From the IMG/VR virus record IMGVR_UViG_3300018080_000280, positions 1 through 44,041 of that record: a DNA stretch of 44,041 nucleotides; one strand, given 5' to 3'. The notes below the pieces were generated by a model, which saw nothing but the letters and a program-made list of their open reading frames with translations, searched no databases and had not been told where the DNA came from. Positions 6,591-13,333 of the stretch are shown one piece after another. A program made the translations under genes and the position numbers. Numbering within the stretch: position 1 is the stretch's first letter; each line of letters starts with the position of its first letter. The stretch comes from a virus.

Positions 6591-7463
6591 ATGACCGGAC
6601 CTAACAACAACGGCAACGGCGGCGCCCTGTCCGCCGAGACTTCTGAGCCTGTGACCAAGAACACCTACTTCTCGATCCATGGAGTGCCCTACTGCCATGA
6701 CTGCATCAAGATCGGGGACAGGAGGAGCAAGGCCGTCGAGAACGATGTGCTCCCCAAGGGGATCGTCTACTGCGCCGACTGCGGCAAGTCGATGGACTTC
6801 CACCTCCCAGGGCCCATGAAAACCTACACGGTCCTCTGGACCTATGTGGCGAACTACAGCGATGCTCCCGTGGTCGTGAACGCCAAGACCCCGGAGCAGG
6901 CGATCGTGAAGGCCTTCCCCCTCTATGCCGAGAACGATGAGGTCAACTTCATCGTCATCGAAGGGATGCCCGTCCTGGAGACCTCGAGGAAGCACTACGT
7001 GAAGGACGACAGTGCCCCCAGGGGGGAGAGGAAGGTGCAGGTGAAGATCGACTACGAGAGAGACGCCCAGGTGGCGGCGGACATGCCGATGAAGCTCCTC
7101 TACAGTGGAAGGGCACTCGTCGACAGTGGAGACGTCGACACGATCTACAAGGATCATATCACGAAGCAGGCCTTCGATCCTGAGAACACCGAGGAAGAGG
7201 ACGATGGCGGCCTGAGACAGTGGGCGATCTACGAGGGCAAGGAGCTCTATCAGTATGGCTACGACAGCCTCGAGATGGCCCAGAAGGGAGCCCATGTCGG
7301 AGAGGTCAAGGACCCCACCTACATCGAGTACTCCCACAAGAAGTTCGCCTACAGCGCCGAGAACAAGGACCTGATCCTGATCCAGGTGGAAGAGGGTGAA
7401 GAGGGCAAGGCGATCGCCAAGGTCGACGAGAGCAAGCCAGTCGTGAAGCTCATCGACTACTGA
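6591..7463 (+). CDS. Hypothetical protein with CxxC pairs, first plus-strand gene
   Basis: 290 residues from ATG at 6591, preceded by a GGAG site 6 bases upstream. An in-frame reading from 6462 would cross the promoter and palindrome and is rejected. The N-terminal ~70 residues carry YCHDC and YCADCGKS (four Cys, a likely zinc site). Next is an alpha/beta module (MKTYTVLWTYVANYSDAPVV ...) resembling small accessory phage domains, then a second similar-sized domain (RQWAIYEGKELYQYGYD). The C-terminus is acidic. As the promoter-proximal gene of the early-looking block it could act on host transcription or DNA, but no function can be assigned. Confidence 0.7.
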   Translation: MTGPNNNGNGGALSAETSEPVTKNTYFSIHGVPYCHDCIKIGDRRSKAVENDVLPKGIVYCADCGKSMDFHLPGPMKTYTVLWTYVANYSDAPVVVNAKTPEQAIVKAFPLYAENDEVNFIVIEGMPVLETSRKHYVKDDSAPRGERKVQVKIDYERDAQVAADMPMKLLYSGRALVDSGDVDTIYKDHITKQAFDPENTEEEDDGGLRQWAIYEGKELYQYGYDSLEMAQKGAHVGEVKDPTYIEYSHKKFAYSAENKDLILIQVEEGEEGKAIAKVDESKPVVKLIDY

Positions 7464-7472
7464 TCCTTTCGG

Positions 7473-7510
7473 GCCCGGAGAGGGGTAGGCGACCCCTGCC
7501 CTCTCCCGGT
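7473..7510 (+). promoter_or_regulatory. GC-rich hairpin between plus-strand genes
   Basis: CCGGAGAGGGG and CCCTCTCCCGG form an imperfect stem of about 10 bp, with a nested alternative GGGGT-AGGCG-ACCCC hairpin. It fills the gap after the first plus-strand gene. There is no T run, so it may stabilise or process mRNA rather than terminate. A similar hairpin starting GGGCCCGGAG lies at 9346-9390. Confidence 0.5.
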
Positions 7511-7545
7511 CAGCTTGACAGGATCAAGCAATGGAGTGTGACTAA

Positions 7546-7773
7546 ATGACCAAAAAAGACGTACAGGAGATCGAGGGGGAGCTTGGCTACCCTCTGACCT
7601 TCGAGACGGACTGCCAGGAGTGCGGAGAGTACTTCGAGGTCCAGGACCTCATCCCGAAGAAGGTCCTCAAGAAGATGATGAAGGACGAGACAGACGACCC
7701 CGTGTTCGAGTGGATCGGGGATCAGCCGCCCATGACCTGCCCCAAGTGCAAGGCCGAGGAGGGAGACGAGTGA
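7546..7773 (+). CDS. Zinc-ribbon microprotein
   Basis: 75 residues from ATG at 7546, with GGAGTGTGA upstream. CQECGEYF (C23, C26) and CPKCKAEEG near the end form a four-Cys zinc ribbon around a helical insert (IPKKVLKKMMKDETDD). Very acidic overall. Such proteins often bind nucleic acid or RNA polymerase; the role here is unknown. It is coupled to the next gene through a GTGA overlap. Confidence 0.7.
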   Translation: MTKKDVQEIEGELGYPLTFETDCQECGEYFEVQDLIPKKVLKKMMKDETDDPVFEWIGDQPPMTCPKCKAEEGDE

Positions 7774-7883
7774 ACACCTCTACCAAGACCTACACGGAGG
7801 CACTGAGAGACTTCTACGAGAACCTGAGCCCATGGGCGAAGGAGCGCTTCGACGAATACGTCGCCGCAGGGGGGAAGCTCTAA
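7770..7883 (+). CDS. 37-residue microprotein
   Basis: GTG at 7770 overlaps the previous TGA as GTGA, with a GGAGG site 7 bases upstream; its TAA overlaps the next ATG as TAATG. The sequence (TKTYTEALRDFYENLSPWAK ... YVAAGGKL) is one or two amphipathic helices. Its coupling on both sides and codon use support translation. Function is unknown. Confidence 0.6.
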   Translation: MNTSTKTYTEALRDFYENLSPWAKERFDEYVAAGGKL

Positions 7884-8824
7884 TGGTACAGGATGGATGG
7901 GGCCGGGAGAAGATCACAGAGGTCGCCCTCGAGGTGATCAGCGAGTTCGCAGGTACCCCGATCACGGTCAGACAGCTCTACTATCAGCTCGTCACCCGTG
8001 GGATGCCTAACGGGCAGAGATATTACAAGAGGGTCGTCGGGGCCATGGAGAAGGCACGCTGGAACAGGTCCGTCGACTTCGATGCCTTCGTCGACAGGGA
8101 CAGAGCACCCGTCGGACGCACTGACTGGGAAGAGACCGACGTGGACGAGCAGATCACCAAGGGACGCCAGCAGATCAGGGCATGGATGGAGAACTACTCC
8201 AAGAACAGGTGGGAGAACCAGGACAAGTATGTCGAGGTCTGGATCGAGAAGAAGGCCCTCCAGGGAGTGTTCGAGGGGCCCTGCTACGAGCTCGATGTGG
8301 GCCTCTTCGCATGTAAGGGGTACCCGAGCCTCACCGCCCTCTACGAGGCGGCTTGCAGGTTCCACGGACCTGACAGAGAGGGCAAGGAGATCGTGATCCT
8401 CTACTTCGGAGATCATGATCCGAGCGGGGACGACATCCCGAGGTCCCTCGAGGTGAACCTTGACAGGATGGGCATGACCATCACCCTCGAGAGGGTCGCA
8501 CTGACGAAGGAGCAGGTCATCGAGTACAGCCTGCCCCCGGCCCCCACCAAGGCCACCGACAGCAGATCGGCCTACTGGGACGGTCTCGGTCAGGTGGAGC
8601 TCGATGCACTGAACCCGAGAACCCTCGAGCAGATGGCTAACAAGGCCATCCACGAGCACTTCGACGCTGACGCCTACGAGGAGCTCCTGGAACAGCAGGA
8701 GACTGAGAGAGAGGAGTACAGGGCATCTCTGAGGGACTACGTGAACAGCCTCTATGAGGACGATGACGACGACGAGGATGAGGACGACGACTACGATGAC
8801 GAGGAGGACGACCTCGATGAGTAG
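7883..8824 (+). CDS. Topo VI-A/Spo11-like protein (winged helix + Toprim)
   Basis: 313 residues; ATG at 7883 (TAATG overlap) after a GGGGGGAAG site. Residues ~24-40, TPITVRQLYYQLVTRG, match the winged-helix motif of Topo VI subunit A and Spo11, which contains the strand-cleaving tyrosine (Y33/Y34 candidates). A Toprim domain follows: WIEKKALQGVF supplies the metal-binding E122, and YFGDHDPSGDD gives the D177-H-D179 pair. The last ~25 residues are almost all Asp/Glu. It is about 50-60 residues shorter than cellular Topo VI-A, and no B (ATPase) subunit is encoded here. Related short A-only proteins are known from mobile elements. It may nick, relax or cut DNA during viral replication; activity is untested. 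Confidence 0.8.
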   Translation: MVQDGWGREKITEVALEVISEFAGTPITVRQLYYQLVTRGMPNGQRYYKRVVGAMEKARWNRSVDFDAFVDRDRAPVGRTDWEETDVDEQITKGRQQIRAWMENYSKNRWENQDKYVEVWIEKKALQGVFEGPCYELDVGLFACKGYPSLTALYEAACRFHGPDREGKEIVILYFGDHDPSGDDIPRSLEVNLDRMGMTITLERVALTKEQVIEYSLPPAPTKATDSRSAYWDGLGQVELDALNPRTLEQMANKAIHEHFDADAYEELLEQQETEREEYRASLRDYVNSLYEDDDDDEDEDDDYDDEEDDLDE

Positions 8825-9083
8825 GACCCACGACGAGACCTTCTACCTCTGGTGGCTCAAGGACCAGTACGGGCAGATCGTCAGGACCGGGATCGAGAGC
8901 GAGATGATCGAGATGCTTGTCGACAGCGTGATCCCTGAGAGCTCCACCTGGGGCATCGACAGGAACATGAGCGATATGCAGAACTACATCGACGAGCACT
9001 TCCCTGGGAAGTATGACTTCTTCTATCAGGCGATCGACATCAAGATCGACGAGGAGAAGGACACCGCAGAGGTGAGCTCCTGA
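8817..9083 (+). CDS. Small acidic hypothetical protein
   Basis: 88 residues. ATG at 8817 overlaps the end of the Topo VI-A-like gene by 8 bases; a GAGGAGG site lies 10 bases upstream, inside the acidic-tail coding sequence. A strand-helix start (ETFYLWWLKDQYGQIVRTG) and acidic helices follow. No motif is recognised. Coupling to the Topo VI-A-like gene suggests a partner or regulator. Confidence 0.6.
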   Translation: MSRTHDETFYLWWLKDQYGQIVRTGIESEMIEMLVDSVIPESSTWGIDRNMSDMQNYIDEHFPGKYDFFYQAIDIKIDEEKDTAEVSS

Positions 9084-9211
9084 GCAAGTGCGTCTACTCC
9101 GGGATCGGGGACTGCACTCCGGAGAACTGCCCCTCTCCGGACAAGTTCTGCATCCACAAGGCATGGACCAAGGAGGACGACGAGGCCTTCATCAGGAGGA
9201 TCACCCCATGA
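9080..9211 (+). CDS. Cys-rich microprotein with probable CTG start
   Basis: 43 residues. The frame has no ATG, GTG or TTG; CTG at 9080 overlaps the previous TGA as CTGA, exactly like the ATGA/GTGA couplings around it, and a GAGGTG site lies 5 bases upstream. Four Cys (C-x7-C-x4-C-x6-C: CVYSGIGDC, ENC, KFC) suggest a zinc site. Its stop overlaps the next ATG. The unusual start makes this tentative. Confidence 0.5.
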   Translation: MSKCVYSGIGDCTPENCPSPDKFCIHKAWTKEDDEAFIRRITP

Positions 9212-9339
9212 TCCGAGAGCCGGTCGACTACATCAGGGAGCCTTCCTGGACCTGTCCAAGGTGCGGGATCAGGAACGCCCCCTACCCTGGTGTATGCGAC
9301 CGGTGCGGCCTCCGGAGAGGTCAAGACCCCTACCTATGA
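9208..9339 (+). CDS. RanBP2-type zinc-finger microprotein
   Basis: 43 residues; ATG at 9208 overlaps the previous stop as ATGA. Residues 14-34 match the RanBP2 zinc-finger consensus W-x-C-x2-C-x3-N-x6-C-x2-C exactly (SWTCPRCGIRN ... CDRCG). In eukaryotes this fold binds ssRNA or ubiquitin; in archaea and viruses small versions are mostly uncharacterised. Single-stranded nucleic acid binding is the best guess. A GGAGG site lies 9 bases upstream. Confidence 0.65.
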   Translation: MIREPVDYIREPSWTCPRCGIRNAPYPGVCDRCGLRRGQDPYL

Positions 9340-9345
9340 TCTCAT

Positions 9346-9390
9346 GGGCCCGGAGCTTGGGAGGCACCCCCTCCCTCGCCCGGGGAGCTC
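9346..9390 (+). promoter_or_regulatory. GC-rich two-stem hairpin between plus-strand genes
   Basis: An outer 5-bp stem (CCCGG 9349-9353 with CCGGG 9380-9384) and an inner 6-bp stem (GGGAGG 9359-9364 with CCTCCC 9370-9375) enclose a 5-base loop. Like the hairpin at 7473-7510 it begins GGGCCCGGAG, so the two may be copies of one RNA element. No T run follows. Confidence 0.5.
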
Positions 9391-9422
9391 GTAGAGATCA
9401 CGAGCAAGGAGACAAGAACACG

Positions 9423-9563
9423 ATGCCGGAAATATGCCCCCTCTGCGGGGCCGACATGGAGCTCGAGGATCGCTCGACGATCCAGGGCAAGGGACCTCGG
9501 AAGTTCAAGAAGATCAAGCTGAAGTGCACCGAGTGTTCCTACGGAACGACAAGGGTGATATGA
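9423..9563 (+). CDS. Zinc-ribbon microprotein
   Basis: 46 residues from ATG at 9423, GGAG site 12 bases upstream. CPLCGADMEL and CTECSYG form a classic four-Cys ribbon with a basic linker (KGPRKFKKIKLK). The layout resembles the ribbons of transcription factors or HVO-type archaeal zinc microproteins. Its TGA overlaps the next start as ATGA. Confidence 0.7.
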   Translation: MPEICPLCGADMELEDRSTIQGKGPRKFKKIKLKCTECSYGTTRVI

Positions 9564-10534
9564 TGCGAATGAACGAGGAGGATGAGTATCCCGTATGGGA
9601 TAGTGACGACGAGCTGGAAGAGTTGGAAGCCCTCCCCGGGGGCACCGGGGACGACCCGAAGGCGGAGAAGGTCCTGGACCTTGCCGACTTCGATCTCGAG
9701 ACGATCCTGGAGAACGCTCCAGAGCTCTACAAGATGGAGAGGGAGACCGCAGTGAAGAGGCTCGGCTTCTCCAGGGAGCCGGTGATCATCAAGGAACAGC
9801 ACACGGGGAAGCAGGCGATCATGAGAGGAGACAAGTATGTCGCCATGGTGAGCCCGAAGTACGTGGTGGTACCGAACGAGTGGATCGCCTCCGGGGTCGA
9901 GCAGGCCGCAGAGGAACTGGGTCTTGTCCTTCACTCGGACAGGTCCGACGTTCACAGGTTGTTCAGGTACTACCTGGACGAGGATAATCCCGCAGGACCC
10001 AACGGGGAGCTCCAGGCGGGCTTCCTCGTGAGGAACTCGGTAGATGGATCGATGTCCTTCTCCCTGAGCTCCTTCGCCTTCAGGCAGATATGCACGAACG
10101 GGATGGTCACTCAGGTCGACTACGGGTCCGTGTCCTTCGTCCACATGAGAGCCCTCGAGAGGCTCGACATGGGGGCCATGATCGAGATGATCAAGGGATC
10201 AGTGAAGAACGCCCAGAAGGACATCAGGATCATGGAGCAGTGGACGGTACCATGGGAGGAGCTCCCCCAGGGGAGGATGGCTCTCGGCTTGCTGAGGACC
10301 TCGAGGCTCCCGAACACCGTGAAGCCGGCCTACCTCCAGGAGCCGAACAAGAGGCTCAAGGCCGAGGACATCCCGAAGATACCGGAGGGGATCACCTTCT
10401 GGGAGATATACAACGAGATCACCGACATGATCTCCCACAACGACATCACCGAGAGGACAAGGGTAGAATATCAGGGGGTCCTTCACAAGACCCTGAGACC
10501 TCTCCTCAGAGGAACGGCACCCATCGAAGCCTGA
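9560..10534 (+). CDS. DUF932-like phage/plasmid protein
   Basis: 324 residues; ATG at 9560 overlaps the previous stop as ATGA (a second ATG follows at once). After an acidic N-terminus (~1-60), residues ~150-190 carry FLVRNSVDGSMSFSLSSFAF then RQICTNGMV, matching the 'DGS ... R..C.NG' core of DUF932, a family common on phages, plasmids and archaeal elements. The C-terminus (WEIYNEITDMISHND ... YQ) also fits. DUF932 proteins are unassigned; some lie near replication or anti-defence genes. Here it closes the plus-strand block just before a terminator. Confidence 0.65.
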   Translation: MMRMNEEDEYPVWDSDDELEELEALPGGTGDDPKAEKVLDLADFDLETILENAPELYKMERETAVKRLGFSREPVIIKEQHTGKQAIMRGDKYVAMVSPKYVVVPNEWIASGVEQAAEELGLVLHSDRSDVHRLFRYYLDEDNPAGPNGELQAGFLVRNSVDGSMSFSLSSFAFRQICTNGMVTQVDYGSVSFVHMRALERLDMGAMIEMIKGSVKNAQKDIRIMEQWTVPWEELPQGRMALGLLRTSRLPNTVKPAYLQEPNKRLKAEDIPKIPEGITFWEIYNEITDMISHNDITERTRVEYQGVLHKTLRPLLRGTAPIEA

Positions 10535-10578
10535 CGCTCAGAGGTGATAGCATGTATTTGAAAACGGTGGCGGCGGGA

Positions 10579-10606
10579 GGGGTCCGTGGTGGGCCCCATT
10601 TTTTTT
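10579..10606 (+). terminator. Intrinsic-type terminator of the plus-strand block
   Basis: A 7-bp stem (10579-10585 with 10591-10597, one G-U pair, loop GTGGT) is followed by eight T residues. It lies 45 bases after the DUF932-like gene and separates converging transcription units. Confidence 0.8.
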
Positions 10607-10630
10607 AATCATCTTACAACAGAACAGGCA

Positions 10631-10697
10631 CGCCTCTGCACGATCGGACCTCCGGACGGGCGAGTGCACGTCTAAGGCCTCGGATCGCTCAGAGGCG
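10631..10697. promoter_or_regulatory. Long imperfect inverted repeat between converging units
   Basis: CGCCTCTG (10631-10638) pairs with CAGAGGCG (10690-10697), and CGATCGGA (10641-10648) pairs with TCGGATCG (10680-10687) with one mismatch, leaving symmetric 2-base internal loops. It may act as a two-way terminator, a small RNA or a structural DNA site. The remaining gap 10535-10718 holds nothing else convincing. Confidence 0.45.
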
Positions 10698-10718
10698 CTT
10701 AAAATCGATCTGTGAGGA

Positions 10719-10919
10719 TCATGCCTTGGGCGGCCATCTCCATGTGTTCGGCATCTTCTCCTTGGAGTAGGGGATCATCGTCTGAACCTCTCCCGGCATC
10801 CCCGGCGGGAACACCTGAAGATCAACATGATCCTCCGGATGCACATCGGTCACGATCGCCGCACAGTCCTCGCCGTTCCTATGGAACAGCACCATCCTGC
10901 ATTTCATAAGTCCCTTCAT
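10719..10919 (-). CDS. Small hypothetical protein, last minus-strand gene
   Basis: 66 residues from ATG at 10919, which has a GGGGAGGT site 8 bases upstream; an upstream in-frame ATG at 10958 lacks one. It has its own GAGTGAA-type promoter, so it is expressed apart from the tail genes. The sequence looks like a small beta-rich fold (RMVLFHRNGEDCAAIVTDVH, then HVDLQVFPPGMPGE) ending WRWPPKA. This layout recurs in small proteins of many tailed viruses, but no function is known. Confidence 0.65.
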   Translation of the reverse strand: MKGLMKCRMVLFHRNGEDCAAIVTDVHPEDHVDLQVFPPGMPGEVQTMIPYSKEKMPNTWRWPPKA

Positions 10920-10965
10920 GGTAATTACCTCCCCGTTGATCACTGGGGACCTGATCATAGATTGA

Positions 10966-10985
10966 CCGGTTTAAAAGTTTCACTC
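10966..10985 (-). promoter_or_regulatory. GAGTGAA-type promoter
   Basis: On the minus strand it reads GAGTGAAACTTTTAAACC. It overlaps the stop codon of the tail-hub gene and drives the 66-residue gene, predicting a start near 10947. Confidence 0.6.
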
Positions 10986-12828
10986 AGAGGTGGTTCTCGT
11001 CCGCCCACTGAGCCTGGTGCGCTGTCTTGAACCCCATCTCCTTCGCCATGTATTGAAGGTCACCCATCCCCACGGTGAGAGCTGAGGTCCTATGTGCCCT
11101 CGTCGGCATGAGCCTGAGCATGAGGAGAGAGGTCTCGCTGTCCCAGGACTTCTCGAAGATCGACCACGTCTCAGGGGTCCAGGAAGCATGGGCGGTGAGG
11201 TAGTCCCCTCCGATCTGAAGCTGAGGTACTGAGAGGCTCACGAGATCACCAGGGCGGAGCTCCATGTGACGGGCAAGGAACCAGAGCTTGATGGGGCCCT
11301 TGACAGGGTCCTCGTGGCGATCGGCGATCGTCTGGGCGATGTTGTCCCCGTGAGTATTGCACTTGCACTGCTGATCGATGAGCCTGCCATGGTAGGACTG
11401 CCTCACTCCGTACTGGTTCTGAAGAGCGGCGCTCACTGTCGGGGTCGACCTCTTGGTGTTCGAGGCCCTGTAGACGTCGGCCTCATTGGTGCACTGGGTG
11501 AGGTCCCTTCTCTCGTCGAGGTAGTACATGCACCTCGATCCCTTCCCCGTGTCGATCACGGTCCCGGTCATGTCCCTCCACACGTCCGTCATCTTCATGG
11601 CACCCTCGGGGGTCCTGTAGAGATAGTAGTCCTCGGAGAGAGCGATCGACTTGAGGATCGTGTTCATGGGCTTCCCGGTGAAGGTGTTCGCTGATACGAC
11701 TACGTTCCCCGCCTTGACGAAGGCCCTGTTCATGTCCTTCTGAAGGGTCACTGCGGTGGCGCCATAGGTGAGAGTGGGCCCGGCCCAGTGGTTCCCTCCC
11801 CACAGCTCGAGGAACTGATTGATCACATCGGTCAGGGTCCCGGCGTGGTTCGTGGTGTCCGTTATGATGTCCATGGCTCGGGATCGGTCGATCATCACGG
11901 CGCTGAGCTTCTCGTTGTAGTCGTCCCCCTCTCCGGAGCTCATGATGAAGGCGAGCTCCCCGAAGAAGTCGAGGTGAGAGTACCAGTTATGGGGGGAGCT
12001 GTCGTCGACATCCCAGGCGAATATCTGGAAGAGATCACCAGGGTCCCAGAGGTCCCACTGATCGTAGTCACCCTTCAGCATGTGAGCGGTCGCCATGGCG
12101 GCCCCCAGGAGGGAGTGCTTGACCATGACCCTCTTCCGGAGCGGATAGAAGTCGTCCCCGATCACGTACTGAGTGATCCTCGGCTGTGATCCTGCTCCGA
12201 TGTAGACCCCGTGATAGTTCCCGGTTGTCCTCGGTGAGGGATCGATCCCGGTGCCTGTCGGATTGAGCTCTGCCATATTCTTCGGATCGGTTCCCACCTC
12301 GACGATGAAGGTACCCGCACTGGAGGCGAGGACCTGTCCGCTCTCGAAGTAGTAGTTCACTGGATAGAAGTGGACCCTGAGATAGGTCCATGCGTTCGTG
12401 AGGGCATAGGTCCAGGTGTCGCTCCACTGGACAGCGCCGGCTCCGTCGAGCCTCTCGATGGTCACGGCGGCCCCGGTGTATCTCACCCGATAGGAGTTCA
12501 CGTTCAGGGTCGCAGAGGCCGCCATGAAGTAGGCCCCGAAGTCCGATCCTTGACTGTTCGGATGAGCTCCGAGATCAAGGGAGAAGGTCGCTCCTGGAGT
12601 GGCTTGGGTCGTGCAGATCAGGTACGATGCCGCTCCTGCGACTGCCCCGGGGACCATGTAGGAGTTCCCGTAGGCCTCATTGGCAACGAACACCGTGTCC
12701 CAGGCATCCCAGGCGTTCGCTCCTGTAGAGTACCATATCTGGGTCGGGGTGTTATCGAAGCAGGAGGCCACTGTCACGTAGTGGAAGTGGTCGAAGAACC
12801 TGATCCTCCTGATCCCTGTCGTTGCCAT
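10984..12828 (-). CDS. Tail hub/baseplate-like protein
   Basis: 614 residues from ATG at 12828 with a GAGGTGA site 5 bases upstream. It is the last large gene of the tail cluster, two genes after the tape measure, the usual place of the hub or tip protein. The N-terminal ~220 residues are Gly/Ala/aromatic-rich and beta-like, similar to carbohydrate-binding jelly-rolls (AYFMAASATLNVNSYRVRYT). The C-terminal half has hub-like features: NEADVYRASNTKRSTPTV, repeated short strands, and LRPGDLVSLSVPQLQIGG near the end. It probably closes the tail and contacts the host surface. Identification rests on position and overall look rather than a sharp motif. Confidence 0.55.
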   Translation of the reverse strand: MATTGIRRIRFFDHFHYVTVASCFDNTPTQIWYSTGANAWDAWDTVFVANEAYGNSYMVPGAVAGAASYLICTTQATPGATFSLDLGAHPNSQGSDFGAYFMAASATLNVNSYRVRYTGAAVTIERLDGAGAVQWSDTWTYALTNAWTYLRVHFYPVNYYFESGQVLASSAGTFIVEVGTDPKNMAELNPTGTGIDPSPRTTGNYHGVYIGAGSQPRITQYVIGDDFYPLRKRVMVKHSLLGAAMATAHMLKGDYDQWDLWDPGDLFQIFAWDVDDSSPHNWYSHLDFFGELAFIMSSGEGDDYNEKLSAVMIDRSRAMDIITDTTNHAGTLTDVINQFLELWGGNHWAGPTLTYGATAVTLQKDMNRAFVKAGNVVVSANTFTGKPMNTILKSIALSEDYYLYRTPEGAMKMTDVWRDMTGTVIDTGKGSRCMYYLDERRDLTQCTNEADVYRASNTKRSTPTVSAALQNQYGVRQSYHGRLIDQQCKCNTHGDNIAQTIADRHEDPVKGPIKLWFLARHMELRPGDLVSLSVPQLQIGGDYLTAHASWTPETWSIFEKSWDSETSLLMLRLMPTRAHRTSALTVGMGDLQYMAKEMGFKTAHQAQWADENHL

Positions 12829-12838
12829 TGATCTCACC

Positions 12839-13330
12839 TCAGTCTATGATCCTGATGATCTGTCCGATCCACACCTCGAGCTTGTAGGGGATGCTGTCGA
12901 CCCCTTCCGCCTGGAGTGAGAAGTTGAAGGTCTTGACCCTACAGTAGATCGGGCCCGATCCGGAACTCTCGCTCGAGATGTTGTCCTGGGTGATATAGTC
13001 CCCGATCTCGATGTAGTTGTTCCGGTACCGGAAGGAGGTCAGCATGAAGAACTTCCTGTAGTCCCAGATCGTCTGATCGATCGGGGTGTGGAGGCTCTCC
13101 ACGACCTCGCCCTGGATCACGAACTTCTCCTTCTGCCGCCCGAAGTCAGTGATGTAGTTCGGGAGCTTGTATCCGGAGAGGATGTCGTCGATCAGGAAGG
13201 CCATGACCCCGAGGTCGAACACCTTGATGTCTCGATCTGCGGAGTAGTCCACCTGGGCCGACATGAGTACTCTCTGATCTGTCGTCGGTGTCTTGGAGCT
13301 GTCCTGTAGCTTGTATATCACGTTCGTCAT
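12839..13330 (-). CDS. Tail-associated protein downstream of the tape measure
   Basis: 163 residues; ATG at 13330 follows directly after the tape-measure stop. Mostly beta strands, with a central IDQTIWDYRKFFMLTSFRYR segment and a C-terminus PYKLEVWIGQIIRIID. Position between tape measure and hub fits a distal tail or baseplate wedge component. No diagnostic motif is visible. Confidence 0.55.
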   Translation of the reverse strand: MTNVIYKLQDSSKTPTTDQRVLMSAQVDYSADRDIKVFDLGVMAFLIDDILSGYKLPNYITDFGRQKEKFVIQGEVVESLHTPIDQTIWDYRKFFMLTSFRYRNNYIEIGDYITQDNISSESSGSGPIYCRVKTFNFSLQAEGVDSIPYKLEVWIGQIIRIID

Positions 13331-13333
13331 GGT

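Noticed and set aside
10551-10607. 18-codon frame from ATG near 10551
   Set aside because: It runs into the terminator hairpin and T tract; no coupling or conserved look.
10607-10718. Possible tRNA in the gap between converging units
   Set aside because: The inverted repeat lacks a T-loop, anticodon arm and CCA-type geometry; no tRNA-like box B was found.
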